In this document: positions 11,572 through 21,545 of the stretch, piece after piece
Numbering within the stretch: position 1 is the first letter of the stretch
How the letters are laid out: each line of letters opens with the position of its first letter
NCBI GenBank assembly: GCA_039621445.1
Contig: CP154956.1
Location: forward strand, 47,783,291 to 47,847,290
Length of the DNA stretch: 64,000 nucleotides
Origin: Euglena gracilis
Lineage: Eukaryota; Euglenida; Euglenophyceae; Euglenales
Direction: 5' to 3'
The notes under the pieces: model-generated
What the model was told of the DNA's origin: nothing
Databases searched by the model: none
The model's input: the letters and a program-made list of their open reading frames with translations, nothing else
Translations under genes and position numbers: made by a program

Positions 11572-12777
11572 TCAGGGCGTGTTCTGCCTGTTGTAGCAGT
11601 TGGATGATGTCCTGTGTTTTCTGTTGACATTGTCCAGCACTTGAATTTGTTTCAAAAACCCAGGGTTTTGTAGTTCGTGGACATCCCTTTGGCAGCCTGC
11701 TTCATGATTTGGGCTGGTATCCCCTGCAAGGCTGTGTTGATGTGACATGTGTCCAGGAGATTGCCTGCCAGGCTGGCCTGTGCTCTGGGTTGAAATGTGT
11801 TGCCTTTCTGCTGGTGTTTGATCCCTTTCAATGTCAGTGCCACTTTCCCAGGCAGTGGTCTGATTCTGCTGTGTAACAGGTCGATAATGTGGCACAAATA
11901 GGTCACCTGTTGCTGTGGCCGTGTCATCGATTTCTTCCTGTTCAGTCTCACTCCACATGCTGTCAACTGTTTGATGAGTGTTGCTGTTCTGTCTGCTGTC
12001 AACTGTGCTGTTGCCCCCAGGATCAGGACGTCGTACACATACCAACAGTGCGGAATTTGTTGTTCGTTCATGCCAAGCACGAATTGGTTTTGTCAGTTTC
12101 TGTGCCCACCATGGGCTGAGGGCCCATCCAAAGGGCAGTGCTTGAATCTGAAAACCCCGGTTCCCCACTTGAAACCTCATCCATCTCTGTAGTTTTGGGT
12201 GTATCTGAAGGTGGTGGAAGAAGTTTTTGATGTCCAATTTCATGCCCCACTGAACTGGAGTTTTGGTTTTTGGATCCTGTTGTTGGAGTGTTGAGATCAT
12301 GCTTTTCCATGTTTCTGTTTTGTGTTTGGGTACTTGATGGCAGCTGTTCAAATCCCTCAGATCTGTTGTCAGCCTGATTTTTCCTTTCTTTTCCCTTGTG
12401 AGTGTGGGGGTCCATTGTCTGGTGTTTTGCATTTCCTCTGTGGTCAGTTTTCTGATTGCTGCTGTTTCCAGGTATTCGTTTATCGTTTCCAGAACTGGTT
12501 CTGTGGCTGCTACAGTTTTTGTGTGTTTTCTGAGTGGTGGGATTCCTGTCATCGGTGCTTTTACGCCCTTGGTGATGGCTTGTTGCAAAACACTGTCTGT
12601 CCCCAGTTTTTGCCACTCTTGAATTCTTTCCCTGGGTCCCTTCCATGTGCATGGTGGCAGTTTGCTGTTGTTATCCTGCAGCAGTTTTGGAATGTCGAAA
12701 TTTACTGGTAACTGTGACCCACTGTTCTGCATCTGTTTGCACAATTCCCCCTGGTGCAGGTGTGGGCTGGCCTGCAC
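11572..12777 (-). pseudogene. Reverse transcriptase of DIRS-like element C, frameshifted and catalytically dead
   Basis: The minus-strand frame carries RT motifs in order: a KIRLTTDLRDLN-type motif 1/2, LDIKNFFHHLQIHP (motif A, Asp present), and QALPFGWALSPWWAQK (motif B). After a frameshift near 12,070 the remainder, in the frame 11,652-12,080, gives YVYDVLILG where RTs normally have YxDD. The first catalytic Asp of motif C is therefore Tyr, which would abolish activity. The DIRS-like style is supported by resemblance to the RTs of elements A, B and D. Neighbours: Gag-like frame upstream, terminal repeats outside. Confidence 0.75.
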
Positions 12778-12787
12778 CAGGGCCCCT

Positions 12788-13527
12788 TCACACCTGAGAG
12801 TTGTTCTTTCCTTTCCCTCCTTTTCCTTTTCCTTTTCCTTTTCCCCTGTAATTTGATCTGCTCCTGGGTCTGGTGTTCTGGGTTGCTGCCCTGTGCTGTG
12901 ATCTGCCTCTTGCCCTGTGATTTGACTGTCGTTGTCTGATTTTCTGTTCTTCCTCCTTTGTCAACAATCTTGTGGTTGTGAGGTCTGGTCTTGGCTCCAC
13001 TGTGCTGTGATCTTTCCCCACCAGCAAATGCCTTCTGGTTTCTTGCAGGTCCTGCCACAAGCTTCTCAACCAAGCACTGGCTTGGTTGAGATGTTCCAGA
13101 TCATCTGTTTCAATTGTATGCACCAGTAGGTGCATGCAATTTTCTGCTTTTTTTCTGTGCCTGGTGGAGGTTCTGGTCCAATCTGTTTCTACGTGGGGGG
13201 GGGGGGCTTGGGGGACTCCCGTGTAGTGTGTTAGTTCATCCCCAGATTTCTTTAATAAATCCAAAGGGGGAGGGGAGGCCAACCTGCCGGAAAATAAAAT
13301 TGCATCGCGGTGGGAGGGATTATGTGCAGCAGCGGGCAGCACATCAGCCCACTGGCAAGCATGGCCAGCAGGCTCTCCTTCAAACTCCTCCTCTTCCATG
13401 CTGACATCCTCCACGGCAGCTGCATTGGCAGGGGGGGGGCTCCTGTTGCTGGGCCCCCCACCCTCTCCTTCACTTCTGCCATCTCTCTCCTCCGCTTCTG
13501 AATTTCTTGCATCAATTGTTCCATTTC
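12788..13527 (-). pseudogene. Gag-like ORF of element C (frameshifted)
   Basis: It starts near 13,527 with MEQLMQEIQKRRREMAEVKE, a short charged coiled-coil-like stretch. It breaks frame at the poly-G run near 13,430 and continues as an acidic, then basic protein ending in an RGKGKGKGKGGKGKNN tract. The frame shifts again before the RT. No zinc knuckle is seen. Position upstream of RT and basic C-terminus fit a nucleic-acid-binding Gag-like product. A similar KGKGK tract occurs in the unrelated third ORF of the chromovirus. Confidence 0.5.
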
Positions 13528-14550
13528 AATTTCTCAGTGAAATTCTCAAATTGGAATTCTCAGTTTGCAATTCTCAATTTGCAATTCTTGAATTCCTGTT
13601 CTTGTCTCCTGGGTTCCTGGTTCTGCAGGCTTGAAACTTCTGGTTGGTTTTGGGGTCTTTGGATCCTTGTTGTCCTGGGAGAAAGGAAAGTATAAAAAAG
13701 GGGGTTGTGTTTTTTGAGCGAATAGGGAACACAACTGGGCACTTCGGGGATTTAAGTCCGCTGAACCTGTGCCTGTGAAAAAATGAAAATGAAAGACACT
13801 TTTATTTTTAAGAACAGGGAACGCAGCTGAGGTTTACAATTGCTCAGTTTCCTTGAACTTAACCTTGTTTTCAAGATTCTTCTCTGTTGTATCACTCGTC
13901 GGCGAATTTCAATTTCGCGTAGTTCTGTGCGCGAAGGCCAGTGCGGGCGACACGCCCTCACAGGTAAGCAGGGACTTGTGCTGTGCACAGCACGACGTCC
14001 CCCAAACGCCGCTGAAGATGCAAATCGACTACGCTTCAAAGGAGCTATTTGCTGTGCTGCCAACCTGGCTTTTTTTGGCAGTAATTGGGCCGCCTTGGTG
14101 AAGGCCACAGCTGCACAATCTGGAGTCAATTCGATGGCTGCATTTTCGACATCGGTATCAATGGCAATGGTGTATAACCAAACTTCTTTTTAGGGCTCAT
14201 TGGAGCCTTTCACCAATGCACAACCTGTCAATTCGTGTACCTCCTTTAATGCCCGAACCGTGTTCCACCCAGTGCCTTGAAATCGGCTGCCAGCTGCCAA
14301 CAGCAATAAGATTTGTTCTCGCGGTTTGTCCATTAAATGCTGCAGGGCCTCCAAGTCGAACATGAATCTTGACCAGGATGCCTCGAAGTCCGGGGTGTCG
14401 CTGATGAGCTTCAGCAGAAGTTGTTATAATCAGTCATTGTGTCTGCTGCGTTTTGGGGGTTCATCTTGGTTGTTTCAAACTTGTCACTTTTTGGCCGTCA
14501 GGGCAACTTCAGCAAACTGCCGGCGCGAAAAGCAGTAAGAGAGGACCAAA

Positions 14551-14557
14551 ACACACA

Positions 14558-14591
<34 letters not shown>

Positions 14592-14592
14592 A
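14551..14592. repeat. CA microsatellite within the left end of element D
   Basis: About 20 CA dinucleotides with one TA interruption, inserted in the terminal repeat where the copy at 10,080-10,210 has a CCACAAAGAAACAC segment. Confidence 0.9.
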
Positions 14593-14688
14593 CAGCTGGC
14601 GCAGAAACGTAGGTCCCATCTTGTGGAAGTGCTGAGGAAGGGGGGTCCGCTGGATAACCCGCAGTTCGAGCCGACATGGGCCACATTT

Positions 14689-15560
14689 ATCTTCGACATT
14701 GGCAAATTGAAGACCCTGTTGAACAAGGACATGCTGAAGATCCTGAACACGGGCTTGCAGTTCAACGGCGGGGGGTTGTCCACTGGAACGCTCTCGGAAA
14801 GATTACTTCAAGTGTGTGTGGTGGCCATGGTAAAATTTACATTCTCGCCTTATCGTGATGCCTGGTTACTGGGGATAGCGCTGATGTCCAATCTCGAAAT
14901 CCCCGCCCCGGAGGCAGCTGCAGATGTTGCGGAAGCTGCATCTGCGTTGACTGCAGCCATTGAAGGAGAACCCTGGGCGGACGAGGGCCAGGCCGCACCC
15001 GAAAAGGAGCTGGAGGCCGTTTTCGAATGGGCCGAACTGGCGGTTTCGCTGCCCAAGGAGTTGCAGGAGCTCTGTGCGAGGTCCACAAGGCCAGAAAAGA
15101 AGATTGGTTTGAAGGTCTTGCTGAGTGCAATGCCCAGGTTCACGGGCCTGCCGTAGCGTGCGCCTGAGAGTAATTTACTCCCTGCGCAAAAGAAGCAGGA
15201 GGACGCCGCTCTGCGGGCAGCTTCGCAGACCGTTCTCCACAGTTTGAGGATTTTGGCCAACAACTACGTCAAGGATGTGGACCGTCAGCTGCAGGCGAGG
15301 GCAAATCTGCAAGTATGGCAGCTGCTGGCGGAGCTGTACCACAAGCTGCAAGGGGATCGCAAGGACCTGCGGTTCCAGGATTTTGTCGAACACAGAGTAG
15401 TGGAGGCAGCGGGGATCTGCTGTTCACCGAGGAAGACGTGAAGTCTCAGCGCCTGGAGAAGAACATTAAACAAATCGGTATGGGAGGTAAGATCTGCAAG
15501 CCCAGTGGCCACACATTTCGTTCTTCCACAGAGCCTGGGCCGCAGCACCAATTCAAGTGA
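14689..15560 (+). pseudogene. Gag-like ORF of element D, frameshifted
   Basis: The open frame through 15,156 encodes an Ala/Glu-rich helical protein containing the motifs KLKTLLNKDMLK and WADEGQAAPEKELEAVFEWA. It stops at a TAG at 15,154-15,156. Helical sequence resumes in another frame (15,180-15,441, LRILANNYVKDVDRQLQ) and then a third (to 15,560, with TEEDVKSQRLEKNIKQI), which looks like one protein broken by indels. The natural start is not determined, because the frame is open upstream into the repeat. Its role as Gag is inferred from position before RT. Confidence 0.5.
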
Positions 15561-15743
15561 AGAGCACAAGGATCCAAGGGTGGATTCAAAGGAGCCAAAG
15601 CAGGATTCAAAGGTAGTTTCAAGAGCAGCTTCAAAGGAGGCTGGAAAGGAGGGAGAGGAAAAGGTGTCCATCCTCCCCCATGTACCCCCTGTCAGGGTGT
15701 CGTTAGGGGTCCAGACTATGGCGGTCGAATCACCTTTGGGCCA

Positions 15744-16740
15744 TGGTGGCCATTTTCCACAAGCCAAGGTGGCATCATCCCCTTTGGAAGGGATGGCTCC
15801 CTTTCAAAGACTCAGGCATTGTTTTATACGGTTGGAGTGAAATGCCCCCCAGAGTTCAGAGACTGATCGTGGAAGGGGTAGAAGCCCACTTTCAGGGGCA
15901 CCACCTTCGAGTCGGAGAGCAACAAAAGTCTCAGGAGGAGACAGACCTGGTCTTGCAGGTGATGGCAGAGTATGTGGAAGCCAAGGCAGCCAGAGAGGTT
16001 CCCTTTTGGTGTACAAGGTACCTGGTTCCGTGGTTTGTTCTGAGAAAATTAGAGCCTCAGGGGGGGGGGACTCAGGTTCATTTCACAGTCTTCGAGAGAT
16101 CAATCAAGAACTGGTGCCACCTCATTTCAAATTAGATCACTGGAAAGCTATTTTTCCACACCTGCAGCAAGGCATGTGGGCAACCAAGATAGACCTCAAA
16201 GACACTCATTTTCACATGGAGCTGTCCCCAGCCCTAAAACATTTCATCGGGATAAAGTTAGGGGACAGAGTTTTCCAAATGGAGGGGGCTTGTTTTGGGC
16301 TAAACAACCTGCCCTGCTAAAAACTCTGGTCGGTCCAAGTCACGAATGTATTCCTGAAGATGTGGAGGAAAAGAGGTCTGCAGGTTGTCATTTACTTTGA
16401 CGATATTTTACTCATTGCAAAGTCAAAAGGTTTGGCAGAAAAACATACAGCCGTTTTGCTGCAAGATAAACTTCAAAAAGTCAAACACCACCCCAAGCCA
16501 GTTTGTGCATCATCTAGGCTTTCAGATCAAACTGCAAAGAGGCCTTTTACGGGTGCCTGCTGCAAAATTGAAAACATTTCGAAAGGAATTAGGCAAATTT
16601 CTCACCCAGGCAGAAATGTCATGCAGAAAGCCGGCTGCCATCCTGTGGGGCAAGTGAGAGGCTTTCTCACTGCCCTGCCCTGTCTCAGGAATTTTACAGA
16701 CCTGTTGGTACAATTTGTGGACCAACACACCACTCAGGGG
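15744..16740 (+). pseudogene. Reverse transcriptase of DIRS-like element D
   Basis: The pieces align by eye with the RT of elements A and B: VPFWCTRYLVPWFVLRK, then LREINQELVPPHFKLDHW, WATKIDLKDTHFHMELSP (motif A), ACFGLNNLPC (motif B, then a stop), and WRKRGLQVVIYFDDILLIA (motif C, both Asp present). They lie in at least three frames, with a G9 run at 16,061-16,069 marking one break. The gene cannot be expressed as a whole. Confidence 0.8.
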
Positions 16741-16789
16741 TGGGAGGGAAACGCACCAATTCCTCCTCTTTTAAGGACTCAGTTCACAG

Positions 16790-17470
16790 AGGTGTGGGGT
16801 CTGTTAAGGGTTTGGGAATACAGATCTTTCACACACCACAGTGCAGTCAGAAGGATTCATTCAGGCAGTTCAGGCAAAGGGTGTGGGGCTGTAGACCTCA
16901 CCTCAGGCAGCCAGCTTAAAGAATTCTGGAGATGGGGTCCACAGAAACATAAAGGAGTTAAAAGCTGCCATTTCAGCCACAAAAGGCTTAGCAAAATATG
17001 GAGAAACCTTTTTTCTCTCCATAGACATTCAGGTGACTGACAATTATTTAAAAAAGGAGGTGGGGGAGATTTCCAAAGTTCAACTCCGTCATGAGGTCTC
17101 TTTAAATTGGTATCACACACAAAGGATTACAATCATTCCAAACTGTGTCAGGTCAGAGGACATGCTGGAGGATGGTCTAAGCAGGTGGGCCATGGCCAGG
17201 GGAGACTAAAGTCCAAAAAAAGTCAGTTTTCAGACATTTTTTAAAAAATTCTCAGGCATTCAATTTTACATCCATGTGGACATGTTTGCCAGCCCAGACA
17301 ACAAACAACTGGAAAAATTTGTGTCCAGGTGGCCTCATCGTCAAGCCATAGCAGTCAATTCTTTGGAATGTCCCCTTGAAAACCTGCAGCAAGTGTGTGC
17401 CAATCCCCCCTGGACCTTAATTCTACACTCAGGGACAACCCCCATCTAATCTGTCTGACTGTGATCCCAC
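16790..17470 (+). pseudogene. RNase H and Dam-like methylase region of element D
   Basis: Multiple frames are needed. Recognisable parts include VDMFASPDNKQLEKFVSRWP and CANPPWTLI (17,275-17,425), which match the methylase block of elements A and B (DLFASPGNKK, ANPPW). NPPW is the catalytic motif IV of N6-adenine methylases of the Dam type that DIRS elements carry after RNase H. Many stops; a relic. Confidence 0.7.
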
Positions 17471-17639
17471 ACTGGGTTGGGACTGTATGGGGGCCTCTGT
17501 TAACAAGGCTGCAAATCAAAGGATCCCCCACAGTTCTGGTACAGCCCCAGGGGGCTTTTTCAAAATTGCCTGGGGGGACACAAGCCCCACAAAAATGGCC
17601 CCTACTCTGTGTGTTGCTAGCTTCCGGGGAAAAGTATGT

Positions 17640-18190
17640 TGATTTTTGGGACCTCCCTGGATTGGGGCTGTGTTCAGCAAGTCAGAGACAGGGCCATCAC
17701 TTTGAAGATTTTTGACCTTTGCAGGTCAATAGACTGGGACAGATCCATCAGAAGGAAATCGGTGCTACTGGGCCTTGCAAAGGAAGGGAGCCAGAACAAT
17801 GAAGTTCAAATGATTACTCTCCCTACCCTCCATACCCACTTTGTCCCCTGCACATCTGCTCGGTCACTACGTTGCACTGACTGCGTCTGTGGGAAAGAAA
17901 AGTGGTCCACTGTTTCTGGGTTTGAATCCCCCCACCCCCCTTGAGTGCCAATAGCATCGGGCGGATAACGAAAAAAAATTGCACAGACATGGCTTTCCGA
18001 CATCTGCTGTTGGGGCTCACAGAACCAGAGGAGCAGCAGTGAAAATGTATAAGTATCTGGGTTTATCTTCGGAGACGGTGTGTGAATTGGGGTCTTGGAA
18101 ACTTTCTGAAGCTTTCTCAAAGCACACTTTGAGAATTGGTGCCGCCATTTCGGCGGAAATAAAATTTTCGCAACATTTGGTGCACAGTGT
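17640..18190 (+). pseudogene. Tyrosine recombinase of DIRS-like element D, active-site Tyr lost
   Basis: The first part gives TLKIFDLCRSIDWDRS, corresponding to the catalytic Arg block (LYRSSDLAQVQR in elements A and B). The second part (17,979 onwards) gives HRTRGAAVKMYKYLGL (the HxxR motif) and VCELGSWKLSEAFSKHTLRI. In A and B the last motif is AFTAHYQRL, so the catalytic Tyr is Thr here (codon ACT, 18,126-18,128). DIRS recombinases insert the circular cDNA; this copy could not. Confidence 0.75.
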
Positions 18191-18624
18191 CCCATCTTGG
18201 TGCACTGCTGAGCAAGGGGGGTCCAGAAGTCCTGGGAAGAGCCTCCCTGACCTAGGACGGATGGACATCACTGGCGAAGCACAGCCAAGGTGGGCTCGAC
18301 CCCCACTCCCCAAATGTGCCAGTGAGGGCGGGGGGGGGGGAGCCTAGTTGCGGTTTACAGCTGCAGCCGACTGTCGTCGAACCTCAACCAGTAAGAAGGA
18401 ACACCCCACAAAGAAACACAACACCGGGGAAAATAAGTAGGTCACATCTTTGTTTTGTGCTTCGCCAGTGAGGTCCATCCGTCCTATGTCAGGGGGGCGC
18501 ATCCCACGCCTTCTGAAACGTCCCGCCAGGCCCAGACTGGCAATGATACGCCAACCCCCCGCCCTCCACTCTGCCCGGGTGAAGATTTCCGTCAAAAATA
18601 GATGTCTCGAAAATATCTTTCGCA

Positions 18625-18680
18625 CCCCCCCCCCGAGGCAGACCGAGATGGGATGAAGTGGCACCGAGGGCGAATCACAA
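18625..18680 (+). repeat. Stray DIRS terminus (family of elements A and B)
   Basis: CGAGGCAGACCGAGATGGG and GGCACCGAGGGCGAATCACA match the left ends at 47,617 and 52,926 with a few changes. No linked coding sequence. Confidence 0.5.
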
Positions 18681-19207
18681 ACGCCATATATGCTGGCATA
18701 TACGTGCATATGAATTTCCATATATATTGACCTTTTTTCGACTAGCTTGTGCTTGGTTTGTAGCGCTTTTTTGAGCCATTTTGGTCAAAAGTGCATGTGT
18801 CCGAAACATTGCTTTGATATAAAGGAATAACAAAGGAAATGTTTGAAGGCCTGGTTTCCAGCCCTCAAAATTGCTCATCTACTGGTATATTGGTTTGCCC
18901 CAAACGTATAAAAATAGAGTTGTAAAAAAGATCTCCACTCCCAAGTGTGTCTAAAAATGTTCAGCGACCAAAAATGAAGCCTTGGAACGCCCTCTGATAA
19001 TTTCTGATTGTTCTCTGGGTTCGTGCTTGAGATTGATCGGAAGAGTACTTTTTCACTGTTGAACTGTCTGCATTCAAAGAAAATCAGGGGTTCAAACACT
19101 TCTGTCGTGGTGTCCCACCATCTGCTGGTCGATTGCAAAAAAAAACATTTATCCCGACACCTTCAGTTTCCAGCTTGGGGCCGAACCTTCTCGAGGCTTG
19201 GGGGATT

Positions 19208-19290
19208 TGAAGGCTTTCGCGCTCCCCTGAGGCAGACCGAGAACAAACAAGGCATGACTTCAATTGAGGGATGAGCGGAGCCCGAGGAGC
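19208..19290 (+). repeat. Stray DIRS terminus
   Basis: CCCTGAGGCAGACCGAGAA, CAAGGCATGACTTC and GCGGAGCCCGAGGAGCC match both kinds of DIRS end motif (left-end GAGGCAGACCGAG and right-end GCGGAGCCCGAGG) brought close together, as at an internal complementary region or a deletion derivative. Confidence 0.4.
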
Positions 19291-19375
19291 CTTCACACGC
19301 CCCTGCTTGTTCCCCCCTCAGGTTTTGAAATTCGAGCCCCTGTGGCTCTGTTTTGGGCTTTGTTTGCGGTGGTAA

Positions 19376-19830
19376 CTAGTGCTCCAAAAAAGGCCCCTGT
19401 GAGAGGCTCTTTTGAAGCTGGATTGCACATAATTGTTGGTTTGTGTGTACTTTATGACTGATGTATTGTGGAGGTTGACGGTTAATGGGTTGACGGCTCC
19501 TATCCTTGGGCAGCACCTCCTGGTCCCTGGGTGGCACCGTCTCCGTTTGACAAACAAAATAAAGTGGGCGAGGGGCAATTTCTTGTTGGGCACAGTCCTT
19601 ACACGGTTGTGTCCAACGTTCGATGAGGAGGGCGTCCTCCGCTGAAGTCACCTCCCAAAATCGACAACAGGAAATCGCGAAATCACGTGAAATAAAACCA
19701 CAATTCTCACACGTCGGCTCCGTGCATGGAACCTGCCTCTCTCATGCGGCTTTAATATTTTTCAGCGACGAAAAACGGCGACTCGCCCTTTCACCAATGG
19801 TTGCGGCGGCCAGAAAGCTGAACATGTGAT
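19376..19830 (-). pseudogene. Cys-rich coding relic, unidentified
   Basis: On the minus strand, after one stop near 19,740, a continuous frame reads CTEPTCENCGFISRDFAIS, then TSAEDALLIERWTQPCKDC and LYFVCQTE. Several CxxC pairs suggest a zinc-binding protein. No start or family is recognised, and the upstream part (ATIGERASRRFSSLK) is separated by a stop. It may be a decayed host or element gene. Confidence 0.3.
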
Positions 19831-21179
19831 CTGCCGGGTGCCGCACGTCGAGATGGTAGGGTCCTTTCCTTCTCATAATCCATTACTCTATCTGGGGTGT
19901 CTGGTTTCACCTCATGGAGTGTGCAAAATTGTCCAAATTTGTCTGCGCCATTCCATATCTGTGAGCTTAATGGGGATCAAACAGAGCGTCCCGGATTGGC
20001 AGCACTGGCAGCACCGTACTTCATGCCAGAAGAGTGAAAAGATGCTAACTCCCTGCAATTTTTATTCCCTTGTCATTTCTCTCTTTTAGTCTAAAACTCA
20101 TTGCAACGCTGATGAGCAGAATTGCATGCTTGTTGTCGTAATTTGCACGAGCATGGAAGTCTGGAGAATAGATAGAAAAAATCTTTTAAACACATCCCGC
20201 ACAGTATTCAGAACAATCTGGCACCAAGGCCCATTTCTCCACTGCACAAGTCGCACAAGCAGCAATTTTTACCAGAGAGTGTGAAAAGATCACTCTGAGG
20301 AGGATTGTGAGTCAGGGGTGTTGAGTGCCCAAAATAACATAACCTAACCCAACCCAACCTGATGACTCCTCAGCTAGGATTAGGAATGTCTTATTAGGAA
20401 TTACAAATTACTGACTCCATCTGTCCTGTGCAGGGCTCTGTCACTCCTTCAGTTTGCTTGTTCAAGAATTATCTGGGATCAATTATCTGGAACCAATTAT
20501 CATTCTTACCCTGGACGTTACGTACTTTGGTTTGGTGCTGTGGATTCCTTGTACTGCATTTGTGGATTGGCTTGCTGGATTGCTTGTGGATTTTTTCATC
20601 AAAGGAAAGGTGTGAGCCAACCAGCCCACCTTTTTTCACCCAAAAAACCCTCAAAATCAAAAGAAAATGCCATCTTTGAAACGAGCCGCGAGGGGAATTG
20701 AAAACACCCTGGGCAGGGGTAAAGATCCTACGCAAAGGGGTGCCGGCCCCGAGAAACTGGAAACGCAGGGGCAGGCCTCACGGAAACAACAGGATTCAGA
20801 AAAGGTTTTTCGAAAAGAACATTCCCAAGGTAGTTGGTCAAGTTATTTTAAAGATCACCCAGCCGTGCCTTGGAAGGGGTGCAAACCCAGAAGCCAAAAG
20901 GATGTCACCCGACACAGGAACTACTTCTGTTTATTTTATTATCAGTCAAAGGAGAAATACTTAAAACGGCAAAAAATGACTACCCAATGCTCTTTAATGG
21001 AGCCCAGGTAGGTTAAGAATAGCTGTTAATTCAATAAAACGTGCTTTCACTTGAACGTAATCTCCCAATATATATGACACTGTGATGAGAAAGTCGACAG
21101 TATTTCAGAAGTGGTGTGTGCAGGTTTTTGGCATTCCCAGAAGGCATTTTACTCCTGGCCCCCGAATTAAAATTCTGAG

Positions 21180-21545
21180 AACACACACACATATACATAC
21201 ATGTATATTCATACATACGTACATAAATATATATGTGTGTGTTCACATTTATGAATATACATATATATAACATATCTATATGTTCATATGTACATACATA
21301 CATATGTATATTCATACATATATACATACATATGTGTGTACACACATGTATACATATATACACACATATACGCACATATATATACACATATAAAGATATA
21401 TGTACATATATATACATATATGTGCCTATATATGTATACAGATACACACATATATACATATATATACATATATATACATATGTACACATATATATACATA
21501 TATATACATATATATACATATGTACATATATATACATATATATAG
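21180..21545. repeat. TATACA-type microsatellite, about 365 bp
   Basis: Alternating purine-pyrimidine DNA made of TATACA, CATATG and ACACAT units, grading from CA-rich at 21,180 to nearly pure TATACA by 21,480-21,542. Open frames here on both strands are low-complexity artefacts. Confidence 0.95.

Larger units (their letters stand above)
10668..13999 (-). mobile_element. DIRS-like element C, non-autonomous or decayed, minus strand
   Basis: An inverted terminal repeat of about 39 bp (arms 10,728-10,767 and 13,950-13,988, sharing GTGCACAGCACAAGTC and CTGCTTACCTGTGAGG) bounds a minus-strand element with Gag-like and RT frames. A mixture of the same end motifs at 11,067-11,177 resembles the internal complementary region of DIRS elements, which pairs with both ends during circular replication. 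I see no RNase H, methylase or tyrosine recombinase, so it is incomplete. The exact outer limits are uncertain. Confidence 0.55.
14515..18500 (+). mobile_element. DIRS-like element D, decayed, plus strand
   Basis: Coding remains are in DIRS order on the plus strand: Gag-like, RT, RNase H/methylase, tyrosine recombinase. Repeat pieces GTAGGTCCCATCTTG with AAGGGGGGTCC flank the coding region (14,610-14,650 and 18,187-18,225). An inverted pair around CGGATGGACATCACTGGCGAAGCAC lies at 18,257-18,285 and 18,455-18,487, as expected for internal and terminal complementary regions. A CA microsatellite has expanded inside the left end. Frames are broken many times. Limits are approximate. Confidence 0.6.
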
